From assembly GCA_014642895.1 (NCBI GenBank), contig BMJD01000006.1:9432-73431 (forward strand): a stretch of DNA of 64,000 nucleotides. Reading direction: 5' to 3'. Every line of letters starts with the position of its first letter. Positions within the stretch are counted from its first letter, which is position 1. Shown one piece after another: positions 1 to 10,130 of this stretch. A program made the position numbers and the translations under genes. Source of the DNA: Lentibacillus populi (GTDB lineage Bacteria; Bacillota; Bacilli; Bacillales; Amphibacillaceae). The notes beneath the pieces are model-generated. The model ran no database searches. It was not told where the DNA came from and was given only the letters and a program-made list of their open reading frames with translations.

Positions 1-120
1 GATCGACCGCGCAAAGTCGCCGATCGACCGCGCAAAGTCGCCGATCGACCGCGCAAAGTCGCCGATCGACCGCGCAAAGTCGCCGATCGACCGCGCAAAG
101 TCGCCGATCGACCGCGCAAA
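1..120. repeat. Perfect 21-bp tandem repeat, at window edge
   Basis: Five identical 21-bp units (gatcgaccgcgcaaagtcgcc) plus 15 bases of a sixth run from the first base of the window to the ptsI terminator. The array is cut by the window edge, so its full length is unknown. The words gatcga and aaagtcg recur in the degenerate array at 62155-62348. No coding role is evident. Confidence 0.95.
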
Positions 121-125
121 ATAAA

Positions 126-160
126 AACCCGCCCGGACACATAGATCCCAGGCGGGTTCA
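126..160 (-). terminator. Terminator of ptsI
   Basis: On the minus strand an AACCCGCC / GGCGGGTT stem closes a loop and is followed by a T-rich run, just downstream of the ptsI stop codon. This is a typical intrinsic terminator. Confidence 0.85.
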
Positions 161-169
161 TTCTAAAAC

Positions 170-1882
170 TTATTCCGTTTTCTCCCTCACAAATTCTACA
201 ACTTCTTCCGCGGTTCCCATGCTTAACAGCTTGTCCTTATAGGAAGATAGTTTTTCCTTTGATAACTTGTGAATCTGAGTTCTGGCAGGTAAGATCGATG
301 TTGCACTCATACTAAATTCATCAAGACCAAGGGATAAGAGAATCGGAATCGCAATTGGGTCCCCAGCCATTTCGCCACACATGCCAACCCATTTATCTTC
401 GCCATGCGCAGCTTCGATAACATTGTTAACTAAATTCAATATTGCTGGATGATATGGCTGGTACAGATAGGAAACGCGTTCGTTCATACGATCGGCAGCC
501 ATTGTATACTGTATCAAATCATTCGTACCGATGCTGAAAAAGTCTACTTCTTTAGCGAATTGTTTGGCGATTACAGCGGTAGATGGGATTTCGACCATAA
601 TCCCGACTTCAATATCATCCGAAACATCCACGCCTTCACCTGTCAGGTTTTCCTTCTCATCTAATAGAACTGCTTTTGCTTGGCGAAATTCTTCCAGGGT
701 TGCAATCATTGGAAACATAATTTTTAAATTGCCATGAACACTTGCTCTCAGCAGTGCCCGCAATTGTGTGCGAAAAACGGATTCATTTTCCAGACAGAAG
801 CGAATTGCGCGGAAGCCTAAAAATGGATTCAGTTCCTTTGGCAAATCCAAATAGCTTAATTCCTTATCACCGCCGACATCCAGTGTTCTTACAACAACAG
901 GTTTATCGCCTACTTGTTCTAGCACAGCTTTATATGCATCATATTGCTCTTCTTCGGTTGGCAGCTCTGATTTACCCATATATAAAAATTCAGTTCGATA
1001 AAGTCCGACACCTTCTCCACCATTAGCCAGGACACCTGTAATGTCTTCAGGAGTACCAATGTTGGCGACTAATTCTACTTGTTCACCATCTGCAGTAGCC
1101 GTAGGCTCATCTTTTAATTTTGCCCATTCCTCTTTTTGTTGAGCAAAGTTCGCTTGTTTTTCTTTGTATACTGCTAATTCATCAGTGGATGGGTTAACGA
1201 TGACTTTTCCTTCCAGCCCGTCAACAATAACCATATCATCATGTGAAACTAAATTGGTTATTTCCTTTGATCCGACAACTGCTGGAATTTCGAGTGACCT
1301 TGCCATAATGGCTGAGTGGGATGTGCGTCCGCCAATATCTGTTGCAAAACCTTTTACAAACTGCCGATTTAACTGGGCTGTATCGGACGGTGTTAAATCA
1401 TGGGCAATCACAATTACCTCTTCATCGATTAATGCCGGGTCTGGGAAGGTAACCCCTAATAAATGCGCCATAACACGTTTTGTAACGTCCTTAATATCAG
1501 CCGCACGTTCTCGCATATATTCATTATCCATGTTTTGAAACATTTCAATAAACATGTTAGCAGTTTCCTCTAACGCAGCCTCAGCCATAACGTTTTCCGA
1601 CGTGATTTTGTCCTTGATTGGATTAATCAGCTCAGGATCACTTAAAACAAGCAAATGGGCTGAGAAAATCTCGGCGTGCTCATCTCCGATTTCCTGTTTG
1701 GCATGTGCTTTTATTTTTTCCAATTCCTGCTTCGAGGTTGCTAATGCTTTATCCAAACGGGCAATTTCTTCGTTTGGATTATCAATCGGTTTTTTCTCAA
1801 AAGCTAAATCGGGAGTTACAAGCTGATATGCTTTGGCAATTGCAATCCCGTTTGATGCAGCAATTCCGTCAATATATGACAT
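170..1882 (-). CDS. ptsI: Phosphoenolpyruvate-protein phosphotransferase (PTS enzyme I)
   Basis: Enzyme I takes phosphate from PEP and passes it to HPr, starting phosphate flow to all PTS sugar transporters in the cytoplasm. The 570-residue length is normal for the family. The phospho-histidine lies in [12 protein letters not shown] (His189). The C-terminal PEP-binding barrel carries the conserved GMCGEMAGD loop near residue 500. The start is ATG with GGAAAGG about 13 bases upstream, a long spacing. In most Bacillaceae ptsH directly precedes ptsI; here a lipase-like gene on the same strand lies upstream and no HPr gene is visible in the window. Identification is firm. Confidence 0.97.
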   Translation of the reverse strand: MSYIDGIAASNGIAIAKAYQLVTPDLAFEKKPIDNPNEEIARLDKALATSKQELEKIKAHAKQEIGDEHAEIFSAHLLVLSDPELINPIKDKITSENVMAEAALEETANMFIEMFQNMDNEYMRERAADIKDVTKRVMAHLLGVTFPDPALIDEEVIVIAHDLTPSDTAQLNRQFVKGFATDIGGRTSHSAIMARSLEIPAVVGSKEITNLVSHDDMVIVDGLEGKVIVNPSTDELAVYKEKQANFAQQKEEWAKLKDEPTATADGEQVELVANIGTPEDITGVLANGGEGVGLYRTEFLYMGKSELPTEEEQYDAYKAVLEQVGDKPVVVRTLDVGGDKELSYLDLPKELNPFLGFRAIRFCLENESVFRTQLRALLRASVHGNLKIMFPMIATLEEFRQAKAVLLDEKENLTGEGVDVSDDIEVGIMVEIPSTAVIAKQFAKEVDFFSIGTNDLIQYTMAADRMNERVSYLYQPYHPAILNLVNNVIEAAHGEDKWVGMCGEMAGDPIAIPILLSLGLDEFSMSATSILPARTQIHKLSKEKLSSYKDKLLSMGTAEEVVEFVREKTE

Positions 1883-1962
1883 TCTTTACGACCAGCCTTT
1901 CCAAATAATAAGGTATGTAATTCTACCTATTATTCTAACCTCTTTTGTGCAGTAGTTTCAAG

Positions 1963-2007
1963 TTATGAAGCGCTTTAGAATAAGGTTTTAGTTGAAAGCG
2001 TTTTTAT
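1963..2007. promoter_or_regulatory. Two cre-like sites upstream of ptsI
   Basis: Two sequences resemble the CcpA catabolite-response element (core TGNAANCGNWNNCA): TTATGAAGCGCTTTAGAA at 1963-1980, and TTGAAAGCGTTTTTAT at 1992-2007, the latter with one mismatch. Position upstream of ptsI makes carbon-catabolite control plausible. Motif resemblance only. Confidence 0.4.
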
Positions 2008-2034
2008 TATCCGGCTTCTTCCAAGGATTCCAAA

Positions 2035-2952
2035 TTAAGCCGACAAATTTCTGCTTATCCATTCCACGACATGTTGATAAACTTCTGCTTTATTGCTTTC
2101 ATTCAGAATTTCATGACGGCCATCTTTGAAAAGTGTAACTTTAATATTCTCCAGGTCAGCTTTTGCATACATGTTAGCCGTTTTCCAAATGCCTTTTCCG
2201 TAGCTGCCAACCGGATCAGCATCACCGCTAATGAGCAGCATTGGCAGGTCATTTCGAATCATTTGATTACCCTTTTGATCATGAATGGTCGATAACCCGG
2301 TCATCAAATCGACAAAAAATTGGGCAGTTGGAATGTATCCACAGTATGGGTCATCCATGTATGTCTGGACAATTTTGGCATCACTAGTTAACCAGTCAAA
2401 GGCGGTCTCCTTTGGACGAATTCGTTTGTTAAACGTACCAAAGGCAATAAAATTCATGACCTTGCTTGGCTTTTTAGGTGGCAGGAGCGAAGCAATTTTT
2501 CGTCCCGTATAGGAGGTTAACGGCGGATAGAAACCTGTTCCTGCCAGAATGACGCCTGCAATTTCGTTACTATGTGTCTGGATGTAGGTGCGAGCTAAAA
2601 AGGAACCCATGCTATGGCCTAGTAAAAAAATTGGCGTACCAGGTAATTCCTGTTTAATATGTTTGGTTATTGTATAGAGATCTTCGGCGGTCTTGGAGAA
2701 ACCAGATTCATCAGCAAGATAGCCTAACATCCCTTGTTTGTCCCCAGTTTTACCATGTCCTCGGTGATCATTTCCGTAAACGAAGATATCTTGGGCAACC
2801 AAAAACTTGGCAAAATCCTTGTAACGATTAATATGTTCAACCATTCCGTGGGCAAACTGGATGATTGCTTTTGGTTTCCTGTTTTCTTCATACCATTTTT
2901 TCAGATAAACTTCCGTACCATCATTCATTGGCAGCCAATATTCACGTTCCAT
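2035..2952 (-). CDS. Alpha/beta hydrolase, monoacylglycerol-lipase-like
   Basis: A 305-residue serine hydrolase of the Hydrolase_4 (lysophospholipase/monoacylglycerol lipase) group. The nucleophile elbow is GHSMGS, preceded by the oxyanion segment FAHGMVEHINRY. The acid is likely in SGDADPVG and the histidine in DGRHEILNE. No signal peptide is seen, so it should be cytoplasmic. A GTG start nine bases further upstream is possible, but GGGTG lies about seven bases before the ATG at 2952, so that start is preferred. It is co-oriented with ptsI about 150 bases downstream; a functional link is not evident. Exact substrate unknown. Confidence 0.85.
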   Translation of the reverse strand: MEREYWLPMNDGTEVYLKKWYEENRKPKAIIQFAHGMVEHINRYKDFAKFLVAQDIFVYGNDHRGHGKTGDKQGMLGYLADESGFSKTAEDLYTITKHIKQELPGTPIFLLGHSMGSFLARTYIQTHSNEIAGVILAGTGFYPPLTSYTGRKIASLLPPKKPSKVMNFIAFGTFNKRIRPKETAFDWLTSDAKIVQTYMDDPYCGYIPTAQFFVDLMTGLSTIHDQKGNQMIRNDLPMLLISGDADPVGSYGKGIWKTANMYAKADLENIKVTLFKDGRHEILNESNKAEVYQHVVEWISRNLSA

Positions 2953-3115
2953 TCTATTCACCCGTTTCTATAGATTCTATATAATCAGGATAAGATTAAT
3001 TAAATGATACGTCCAATTATATATAATCCAGGTTTACTAAAAAATCACTTGCTATCTAAAACAGAATTATGCTAAAGTAATGAATAGGTATTTGTTCGTT
3101 TCAGGAGGTGCGGTA

Positions 3116-3349
3116 ATGTTAGGTGTAATACACGTGTTATTAGTTATCGATGCAGTAATTATGATTATTTTAGTTCTATTACAATCTGGGAAAAGTGAAG
3201 GCTTATCTGGTGCAATTTCAGGTGGGGCTGAACAATTATTCGGTAAGCAAAAAGCTAGAGGTGCGGATCTTATCTTACATCGAAGTACAATCGTGACTGG
3301 AGTAATCTTCTTCGCCTTAGCTTTCTTAAGTGCATATGTTTTACAATAG
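3116..3349 (+). CDS. secG: Preprotein translocase subunit SecG
   Basis: SecG is the small membrane subunit that assists SecYEG protein export. The 77-residue protein has two hydrophobic helices flanking the conserved [19 protein letters not shown] segment and a FGKQKARG turn, exactly the family layout and length. The start is ATG at 3116 behind AGGAGGTG; an in-frame upstream ATG at 3080 has no ribosome site. It heads the conserved secG-est-rnr-smpB-ssrA neighbourhood of Bacilli. Confidence 0.96.
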   Translation: MLGVIHVLLVIDAVIMIILVLLQSGKSEGLSGAISGGAEQLFGKQKARGADLILHRSTIVTGVIFFALAFLSAYVLQ

Positions 3350-3358
3350 GTAATACAC

Positions 3359-3397
3359 ATAACCCTTACTGCATGTCGTGGTGGGGGTTATTTTTTG
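3359..3397 (+). terminator. Terminator after secG
   Basis: TAACCC and GGGGTTA arms flank a loop and are followed by TTTTTT, between secG and est. It probably attenuates or ends the secG transcript. Confidence 0.65.
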
Positions 3398-3453
3398 TCA
3401 AATCATGTACAATAGAATAATAATGTAAGGATTTAAAAAGGAGTTTGTGCATA

Positions 3454-4200
3454 ATGAAAATAAAACAACCAGAACCTTTTACGTTTAAAGCTGGCCCGCG
3501 TGCGGTATTGTTATTACATGGGTTTACCGGGCATTCGGCTGATGTACGAATGCTGGGACGCTTTTTGGAAAAACAAGGGTATACTTCACATGCTCCGATT
3601 TACAGAGGACATGGATTGCCACCGGAAGAGTTAATCAAGGCAAACCCCGACGAGTGGTGGGAGGATGTCCAAGAAGCGCTTCAACATCTGCGGGATCTTG
3701 GGCATGCGGAAATAGCTGTTGCCGGTTTATCGCTTGGAGGTGTTTTAGGACTAAAACTAGCTTATTTGGAAAAGTTGCAAGCAGTAATCCCGATGTGTGC
3801 ACCGATGTTTTTTGACAATGCGACACAGCTGACGCAAGGATTTAAATCATTTGCCAAGGAATACAAGCAGCTGGAAGGAAAAAATGACGATACGATTAAA
3901 CAAGAAGTCGCTGATTTGGTAGAAAATTCTACAGACCTGTTTAAACAACTGGGAAGCATTATTGCCGAAGTAAAAAACAATGTCGACACCATTTACACCC
4001 CGACATTTGTTGTTCAGGCCCGAAAAGACCAAATGATTAATACAGATAGCGCGGAATTTATTTATGACAGTGTTGAAGCGGAGAATAAACAAATCAAATG
4101 GTATGAAGAATCTGGTCATGTGATCACACTTGATAAAGAAAAAGAAAAACTGTACCAGGATATTTATCATTTCCTGGAATCACTTGACTGGCACGAATGA
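3454..4200 (+). CDS. est: Carboxylesterase Est (YvaK-like)
   Basis: A 248-residue alpha/beta-hydrolase matching the Geobacillus Est30 / B. subtilis YvaK carboxylesterase family. It begins with the oxyanion region [14 protein letters not shown]; the nucleophile motif is [10 protein letters not shown], the acid lies in ARKDQMI and the histidine in ESGHVIT. It hydrolyses short to medium acyl esters. AAAAAGGAG sits ten bases before ATG 3454; a TTG further upstream overlaps the ribosome site and is unlikely. It lies between secG and rnr, its usual place in Bacillaceae. Physiological role unknown. Confidence 0.92.
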   Translation: MKIKQPEPFTFKAGPRAVLLLHGFTGHSADVRMLGRFLEKQGYTSHAPIYRGHGLPPEELIKANPDEWWEDVQEALQHLRDLGHAEIAVAGLSLGGVLGLKLAYLEKLQAVIPMCAPMFFDNATQLTQGFKSFAKEYKQLEGKNDDTIKQEVADLVENSTDLFKQLGSIIAEVKNNVDTIYTPTFVVQARKDQMINTDSAEFIYDSVEAENKQIKWYEESGHVITLDKEKEKLYQDIYHFLESLDWHE

Positions 4201-4249
4201 TTTAAAAAGCGCAAAAAGGTCAACAATAGAGGAGAAAGAAGGTGAACGT

Positions 4250-6445
4250 ATGAAGGAAATAAAACAACAGGTACTTGATTTTTTCCATGAAAGTGGGACA
4301 AGACCGTTGTCTATTAATGAATTAGAGGAAATATTGGAGCTTGAGTATGCTGAGGAATTTAAGGAATTGATAAAATCACTAAATGAACTGGAAGAGGCGG
4401 GAGAGCTTGTTCGAACCCGCAAAAATCGTTTTGGTTTGCCGGAAAAAATGAATCTGATTCGCGGCCGTATTCAAATGCATGCGAAAGGTTTTGCCTTTTT
4501 GATTCCAGACGATGAGGATCAGCGCGATATTTATATTCATCATTCCGATATGGCGTCAGCGATGAACAATGACAAGGTTTTAGTTCGTCTGGAAAAGAAA
4601 AGTGACGGTGGAAGCAGACCAGAGGGAACGGTCATTCGAATTTTAGAGCGAGCCGTTCATACCGTTGTTGGGACATTTGAAGATAATCGCGCTTTTGGTT
4701 TCGTAATTGCCGATGACAAGCGAATTCCGAATGATATTTTTGTACCAAAAGGCATGACAATGGGAGCAGTAAGTGGTCATAAAGTTATCGTTCATATTAC
4801 AAAGTATCCAGAAGATAGAAAAAGTGCAGAAGGCGAAATTATTCAAATCCTCGGTCACAAAAATGATCCGGGCATCGATATTGTTTCCATTATTTATAAG
4901 CATGGAATTAAGATAGATTTCCCCGATGAAGTTTTAGCGCAAGCAGCGAATGCTCCGGATACGATCAAGGAGGAAGAGATAGTACTGCGCCGTGATTTAC
5001 GTGATGAGACAATTGTCACGATTGATGGAGCGGATGCAAAAGATCTTGATGATGCCGTATCCGTAAAACAATTGGACAATGGCAATTACCAGCTAGGCGT
5101 ATATATTGCAGATGTGAGCTATTATGTAAAAGAAGGTACACCGATGGATAAAGAAGCCTTCGAACGAGGGACTAGTGTGTATTTGGTAGACAGGGTTATT
5201 CCCATGATACCTCACCGGCTGTCTAACGGGATTTGTTCCTTGAACCCCCAAGTAGACAGGCTCACATTAGGCTGCCAAATGGAAATCAATACAAAAGGTG
5301 AAGTTATCAACCACGACATTTTCCAAAGTGTTATTAAGACAACGGAACGGATGACATATCGTGATGTCAACAAAATTTTAGTTGACAAAGATAAGGAACT
5401 ACGCGATAAATATGATGCGCTTGTTCCGATGTTTGAGAAAATGGAAAAGCTTGCAGCCATTTTACGCGGCAAGCGAATGGGACGTGGGGCAATTGATTTT
5501 GATTTTAAAGAAGCACAAGTATTGGTTGACGAGAATGGGAAAGCAGAGGATGTAATATTACGTGAGCGTTCGGTTGCCGAGCGTTTAATTGAGGAATTTA
5601 TGCTGGCAGCAAACGAAACGGTAGCGGAGCATTTTCATTGGATGGATGTACCATTTATCCATCGCATTCATGAGGAGCCAGATCAAGGAAAGCTGCAGCA
5701 TTTTTTCGAATTTTTAGCCGGCCTTGGTTATGTTGTTAAAGGTACTGCTAATGAAGTACATCCACAAGCATTACAAAAGGTGATTGAAGAGGTTCAAGGA
5801 AAGCCTGAGGAGATGATCGTTTCCAAACTGATGCTGCGCTCCATGAAGCAGGCAAAATATGATCCGCAAAGTATTGGGCACTTTGGCTTGGCAACAGAGT
5901 TTTACACCCACTTTACATCGCCAATTAGAAGGTATCCTGATTTGATTGTTCATCGATTAATCCGGACATACTTGATTGAGAAACAGATGGATAAGCAAAC
6001 GATTCAGGCCTGGAAAGAACGCATGCCGGAAATAGCCAGACATACATCAGAAATGGAACGGACGGCAGTCGATGCCGAACGGGAAACCGATGATCTGAAA
6101 AAAGCGGAATACATGCAGGATCGCATTGGTGAAGAATATACAGGTGTTATCAGCTCGGTTACCAACTTTGGTATGTTTGTTGAATTGGAGAATACGGTCG
6201 AAGGACTTGTCCATGTGAGTACGCTGACCGATGATTATTATCATTACGATGAACGCAATCAAGCATTGATTGGTGAACGGACGAGCAATATGTACCGCAT
6301 CGGGGATGAGGTTCGAGTTCGTGTCGAAAGTGTAAATTTGGATGAGCGTGCTGTCGACTTTGAATTGGCAGGGGCAAAAAGACGTAAGAAACGTGATAAT
6401 GAAATAAATGGTCGTAAACCACGTAAACCAAAAAGAAAATCCTAA
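4250..6445 (+). CDS. rnr: Ribonuclease R
   Basis: Processive 3'-5' exoribonuclease that degrades structured RNA and cooperates with SmpB-tmRNA in removing faulty mRNAs. The 731-residue protein has an N-terminal winged helix, cold-shock-like domains, the RNB catalytic core with [14 protein letters not shown] (metal-binding aspartates), a C-terminal S1 domain ([17 protein letters not shown]) and a Lys/Arg-rich tail. GAAGGTGA lies just before ATG 4250; the open frame upstream overlaps est and is not used. It follows est by 49 bases. In related genomes smpB comes next, but here a metal transporter intervenes. Confidence 0.97.
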   Translation: MKEIKQQVLDFFHESGTRPLSINELEEILELEYAEEFKELIKSLNELEEAGELVRTRKNRFGLPEKMNLIRGRIQMHAKGFAFLIPDDEDQRDIYIHHSDMASAMNNDKVLVRLEKKSDGGSRPEGTVIRILERAVHTVVGTFEDNRAFGFVIADDKRIPNDIFVPKGMTMGAVSGHKVIVHITKYPEDRKSAEGEIIQILGHKNDPGIDIVSIIYKHGIKIDFPDEVLAQAANAPDTIKEEEIVLRRDLRDETIVTIDGADAKDLDDAVSVKQLDNGNYQLGVYIADVSYYVKEGTPMDKEAFERGTSVYLVDRVIPMIPHRLSNGICSLNPQVDRLTLGCQMEINTKGEVINHDIFQSVIKTTERMTYRDVNKILVDKDKELRDKYDALVPMFEKMEKLAAILRGKRMGRGAIDFDFKEAQVLVDENGKAEDVILRERSVAERLIEEFMLAANETVAEHFHWMDVPFIHRIHEEPDQGKLQHFFEFLAGLGYVVKGTANEVHPQALQKVIEEVQGKPEEMIVSKLMLRSMKQAKYDPQSIGHFGLATEFYTHFTSPIRRYPDLIVHRLIRTYLIEKQMDKQTIQAWKERMPEIARHTSEMERTAVDAERETDDLKKAEYMQDRIGEEYTGVISSVTNFGMFVELENTVEGLVHVSTLTDDYYHYDERNQALIGERTSNMYRIGDEVRVRVESVNLDERAVDFELAGAKRRKKRDNEINGRKPRKPKRKS

Positions 6446-6459
6446 ACGGAATTTTGCAA

Positions 6460-6496
6460 GGAATTGCTGGCTCAAACAGGGCTGGCAATTTTTTTG
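6460..6496 (+). terminator. Terminator of rnr
   Basis: An imperfect inverted repeat (AATTGC ... GCAATT) followed by seven Ts shortly after the rnr stop codon. Confidence 0.7.
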
Positions 6497-6507
6497 TTTA
6501 AAGAGGA

Positions 6508-6710
6508 TGTTCAGAAAGTCACCAAATGATAAGCGGCGAATCGTGTCGCCCGCTTGCTTTTCCGCTCCTCATGTACCTGGGATAAGGATCTTCTGCTAAA
6601 ACCGCCCACGACAATCGCCAACAGCAGAAGTCAGTACCTCCTGTACAAGCCCGGTGCCGGGAGCTACGCCGCCTCGACCTTCTTGCTTCTCATTAGGCGA
6701 CTTTTGAACA
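6508..6710. mobile_element. MITE-like element, copy 1
   Basis: About 203 bp with inverted ends (TGTTCAGAAAGTC left, GACTTTTGAACA right) and an internal inverted repeat CTTCTGCT / AGCAGAAG. A shorter relative lies at 19922-20056 and shares the ends, the AGTCACCAAATGATA left flank and the central hairpin. It has no credible coding sequence. This is the layout of a non-autonomous miniature element or a mobile palindromic repeat. Confidence 0.65.
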
Positions 6711-6804
6711 CGCACTTAAAAAAACTAAAAAACGTTTGTGTTGTCATCAATTTGTCATGGCAGCATGAGAATACAATGAGTTTTGCGTTAGGTAAATTTT
6801 ATTG

Positions 6805-6860
6805 TTGACATAAAATTATTTAGATTATATACTACAAATTATACTAAGGTTAATTAACCT
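6805..6860 (+). promoter_or_regulatory. Sigma-A promoter with DtxR/MntR-like operator
   Basis: TTGACA (6805-6810), 17 bases, then TATACT (6828-6833) form a near-consensus sigma-A promoter. Just downstream, AGGTTAATTAACCT (6847-6860) is a perfect 14-bp palindrome resembling DtxR/SirR-type metalloregulator boxes (TTAGGTTAGCCTAA style). Since it precedes a Mn-type ABC importer, repression by an MntR/DtxR-family protein with bound metal is inferred. Confidence 0.7.
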
Positions 6861-6911
6861 GTATAACGTCAAAAAACAGTTGTGCAGCGGTGAAGAAAAG
6901 AGGGGTAGAAA

Positions 6912-7655
6912 ATGATTAGTTCTGTTGCTGTAGAGCATTTATCTGTATCCTACTATGGTAAAGAGGCAGTAAAGGATGTTTCTTTTGCCATTGCTCCAGG
7001 TAAGCTCGTGGGAGTTATTGGTCCAAATGGAGCGGGAAAGTCCACCTTGTTAAAAGCCGTTTTGGGGCTAATACCCAAAGATAATGGTCAGATAGTAATT
7101 TTGAACAAAGATAGGAAGGATATTCGGAAAAAGATTGCCTATGTGCCGCAAAGAAGTGATATTGATTGGGACTTTCCAATATCGGTTATTGATACGGTGC
7201 TAATAGGGAGCTATCCAAGGCTTGGGATGTTTAAAAAACCGAAAAAGCAGGATAAAGAATTTGCGATACATTGTCTGGAAAAGGTGCAAATGCAAGATTT
7301 TAAAAACCGGCAAATTGGTGAGCTTTCTGGTGGACAGCAGCAGCGTGTTTTTATTGCACGGGCCCTTGCTCAACAGGCAGAAGTTTTTTTTCTTGATGAG
7401 CCATTTGTAGGAATTGATATCGGTAGCGAGGAAACAATTATTCGGATATTAAAGGAACTTGAGTGTCAAGGGAAAACAATTTTAGTCGTTCACCATGATT
7501 TAAGTAAAGCAAAGGATTATTTTCAGCAGGTCCTTTTACTGAATCAGGAGCTGGTCGAATTTGGCGATGTGGATGATGTGATGCAGCCAGAGACAATTAT
7601 CCGAGCTTATCAAGGGCAACTCTCCTTTTTAAAAGAACTGGGGGTGAAAGCATGA
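6912..7655 (+). CDS. mntB: Manganese-type ABC transporter ATP-binding protein
   Basis: A 247-residue ABC ATPase: Walker A GPNGAGKST near residues 36-44, signature LSGGQQQRVFIARAL, Walker B VFFLDEPF, switch histidine in VVHHDLS. It belongs to the metal-chelate (MntB/PsaB/SitB) group that drives uptake of Mn2+ and related ions. It is the first gene of a three-gene operon; its stop overlaps the permease start by four bases (ATGA). It sits with its partners between rnr and smpB, which are usually adjacent in Bacilli. Metal preference is inferred from the binding-protein ligands. Confidence 0.9.
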   Translation: MISSVAVEHLSVSYYGKEAVKDVSFAIAPGKLVGVIGPNGAGKSTLLKAVLGLIPKDNGQIVILNKDRKDIRKKIAYVPQRSDIDWDFPISVIDTVLIGSYPRLGMFKKPKKQDKEFAIHCLEKVQMQDFKNRQIGELSGGQQQRVFIARALAQQAEVFFLDEPFVGIDIGSEETIIRILKELECQGKTILVVHHDLSKAKDYFQQVLLLNQELVEFGDVDDVMQPETIIRAYQGQLSFLKELGVKA

Positions 7656-8509
7656 ACTTTTTAGAAGCAATTATGCATTATGAGTTTTTGGAAAAAGCTC
7701 TGTTAACATCTGTCATGGTTGGAATCATTTGTGGTGTAATCGGATGTTTTATTGTACTAAGAGGAATGGCTTTAATGGGGGATGCTATTTCACACGCGGT
7801 TCTTCCGGGTGTTGCGGTTTCTTATTTCCTCGGGATCAACTTTTTCTTTGGCGCGGTTTTCACTGGAGTGCTGACCGCCATTGGGATCGGTTATATTAGT
7901 CAAAATAGCCGGATTAAAAACGATTCTTCCATTGGGATCGTGTTTTCCGCGGCCTTTGCACTTGGGATTATTTTAATTACGCTAATGAAGAGCAGTACCG
8001 ATTTATACCATATTTTATTTGGGAATGTGCTGGCTGTTCGGTCCTCAGATATGTGGATGACCTTGATAATCGGTCTGATTGTACTTGTTAGTGTTTATGT
8101 TTTCTATAAAGAGTTACTTGTAACCTCTTTTGACCCGACTATGGCACAAGCATACGGACTCCCAACAAAATTGATTCACTATTTTTTGATGACTTTATTA
8201 ACCATGGTCACGGTTGCATCGTTACAGACAGTTGGAATCATCCTGGTGGTTGCCATGCTGATCACGCCAGCATCAACGGCATACTTGTTGACCAACCGGT
8301 TATCGACCATGATCTTTCTGTCCGCAGGTTTTGGTACGATTGCATCTGTGATCGGTCTTTATATTAGTTATAAAGCTAACCTGGCATCGGGTGCTACGAT
8401 CGTCTTGGTGGCAGCAACAATGTTTGTTGTAACGTTTATTTTTTCTCCAAAGCATGGCGTGTTATGGAAAAAAATTCGTACGCGCAGAAAACGGGCTTCT
8501 TATTCTTAA
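7652..8509 (+). CDS. mntC: Manganese-type ABC transporter permease
   Basis: A 285-residue integral membrane protein of the ABC-3 family with about eight or nine hydrophobic helices. It contains the family segment GMALMGDAISHAVLPGVA near residues 37-54, which couples to the ATPase. It ends in a short basic tail. It overlaps the upstream ATPase gene by four bases, indicating translational coupling, and the binding protein follows 23 bases later. Only one permease gene is present, so it should act as a homodimer, unlike B. subtilis, which has MntC plus MntD. Confidence 0.9.
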   Translation: MNFLEAIMHYEFLEKALLTSVMVGIICGVIGCFIVLRGMALMGDAISHAVLPGVAVSYFLGINFFFGAVFTGVLTAIGIGYISQNSRIKNDSSIGIVFSAAFALGIILITLMKSSTDLYHILFGNVLAVRSSDMWMTLIIGLIVLVSVYVFYKELLVTSFDPTMAQAYGLPTKLIHYFLMTLLTMVTVASLQTVGIILVVAMLITPASTAYLLTNRLSTMIFLSAGFGTIASVIGLYISYKANLASGATIVLVAATMFVVTFIFSPKHGVLWKKIRTRRKRASYS

Positions 8510-8532
8510 AACAAATTGGAGGGGTATGGAAA

Positions 8533-9471
8533 ATGAAGAAATACATTATAACTTTTTTGTTTGCTGCAGTTCTTTTGATTGCAGGGTGTTCAGGCGATAA
8601 AGGCGACGGGAAGGATGCTAAAGCAAGTGATGATAAGCTTCAGGTTGTGACGACGTATTCCGTTTTATATGATATCGTGAAAAACGTCGCAGGAGATCTT
8701 GCGGAGGTTCATAGTCTTGTACCAATCGGAACGGATCCGCATTCGTATGATCCATTGCCAGATGATGTGCAACTAACAACAGACGCAGATATTGTATTTT
8801 ATAATGGATTTAATTTAGAAACCGGAAACTCCTGGTTTCAAAATATGATTGAAACAGCTGGTAAGTCTGAAGAGGATGCGACAGTATTTCGCATTACGAA
8901 AGGGATCGATCCGCAATTACTTAAATCCGGCGGGCATAAAGGTGAGCCCGATCCCCATGCATGGCTGGCTGTGGAAAATGGTATTAAATATGCGGAAAAT
9001 GCAAGAGATGCTTTGATCAAGATCGATCCGGATAACAAGGAAAAATATGAACAAAATGCAACGAAGTACATTAAAAAGTTGGAAGCATTAGAAAAAGAAA
9101 TAGAGAAAAAAGTGGCGGAAATACCAGAAGAAAAGCGAGTGTTGGTAACAAGTGAGGGGGCGTTTAAATATTTCTCGGCAGCATATGGATTTCACGCAGC
9201 ATATATTTGGGAAATTAATGCTGAAAATGAGGGCACACCAGATCAGATTAAATCCGTTGTCGATTTAATTAAGGAAAAGGACATTCCTGGATTATTTGTA
9301 GAAACTAGTGTCGATCCTCGCAGTATGGAAACCGTCTCAAATGAAACAGGTGTACCAATCGTTGGGAAAATATTTACGGATTCATTAGGGAAACAAGGTG
9401 AAGATGGAGATACGTATATAAAGATGATTGAATGGAATGTCGATATGATCACTAAAGGATTAACGGAGTAG
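8533..9471 (+). CDS. mntA: Manganese-type ABC transporter substrate-binding lipoprotein
   Basis: A 312-residue cluster A-I metal-binding lipoprotein. The signal peptide ends in the lipobox IAGC (Cys19). Likely ligands are His in GTDPHSYDP, His in EPDPHAWL, Glu in TSEGAFKYF and Asp in VETSVDPRS. Glu at the third position is the Mn/Fe pattern; the zinc protein at 38611-39555 has His there. The start is ATG 8533 behind TTGGAGGGG; an upstream in-frame start overlaps the permease. It ends the operon; smpB follows 83 bases later. Confidence 0.9.
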   Translation: MKKYIITFLFAAVLLIAGCSGDKGDGKDAKASDDKLQVVTTYSVLYDIVKNVAGDLAEVHSLVPIGTDPHSYDPLPDDVQLTTDADIVFYNGFNLETGNSWFQNMIETAGKSEEDATVFRITKGIDPQLLKSGGHKGEPDPHAWLAVENGIKYAENARDALIKIDPDNKEKYEQNATKYIKKLEALEKEIEKKVAEIPEEKRVLVTSEGAFKYFSAAYGFHAAYIWEINAENEGTPDQIKSVVDLIKEKDIPGLFVETSVDPRSMETVSNETGVPIVGKIFTDSLGKQGEDGDTYIKMIEWNVDMITKGLTE

Positions 9472-9554
9472 AAGGCAATTATTTTGGCATACTGGCTAAA
9501 TCCACTGATTTTTGATAAAATAAGAGCCACGCAAGCAGTAGGAGGAAGCCGGGT

Positions 9555-10022
9555 ATGCCAAAAGGAATCGGAAAAACAATCGCGCAAAATAAAAAAGCAT
9601 CGCATGATTATTTTATAGAGGATACGTATGAAGCCGGAATTGTACTTCAGGGCACTGAAATTAAGTCAATCCGTGCGGGCAGAATCAATTTGAAAGATGC
9701 CCATGCACGAATTGATCGTGGTGAAGTAAAGCTGATTAATATGCATATTGCCACATATGAACAAGGGAATCGATTTAACCATGATCCAACTAGAACCCGC
9801 AAATTGCTGCTGCATCGCAAAGAAATAGATAAATTGATCGGATTAACGCAGCAGCAGGGGTATGCACTGGTACCGTTGAAGGTCTATATTAAAAATGGTG
9901 TAGCAAAAATATTAATCGGTCTTGGCCGAGGGAAAAAGAAATATGATAAACGGGAAGATTTAAAGCGGAAGCAAATGAAACGCGATATCGACCGGGCAAT
10001 CAAGGATCGCGACCGCATGTAA
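9555..10022 (+). CDS. smpB: SsrA-binding protein SmpB
   Basis: SmpB binds the tRNA-like domain of tmRNA and brings it to stalled ribosomes for trans-translation. The 155-residue length is standard. It begins with the usual [19 protein letters not shown] strand, contains [13 protein letters not shown], and ends in the basic tail [22 protein letters not shown] precedes the ATG. The ssrA gene lies about 110 bases downstream, as in other Bacilli. Confidence 0.97.
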   Translation: MPKGIGKTIAQNKKASHDYFIEDTYEAGIVLQGTEIKSIRAGRINLKDAHARIDRGEVKLINMHIATYEQGNRFNHDPTRTRKLLLHRKEIDKLIGLTQQQGYALVPLKVYIKNGVAKILIGLGRGKKKYDKREDLKRKQMKRDIDRAIKDRDRM

Positions 10023-10035
10023 AGCTTACCAGGTA

Positions 10036-10063
10036 TTGATTTTTGTCAAGTTTGTGATATAAT
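10036..10063 (+). promoter_or_regulatory. Promoter of ssrA
   Basis: TTGATT (10036-10041) and TATAAT (10058-10063) with a 16-base spacer lie about 68 bases before the mature tmRNA 5' end. A precursor 5' leader is expected. Confidence 0.65.
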
Positions 10064-10130
10064 AAGAATTGTCGTTAGGACGACAGTCAATTTAATAATT
10101 GCTCAAGCTTACCCGAGCGTTACTCTTTAC

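Noticed and set aside
1-120. CRISPR array
   Set aside because: The units are perfectly tandem with no spacers, and no cas genes are present.
6408-6808. Plus-strand frames after rnr (63 and 84 residues)
   Set aside because: They fall in the MITE-like element and lack ribosome sites.
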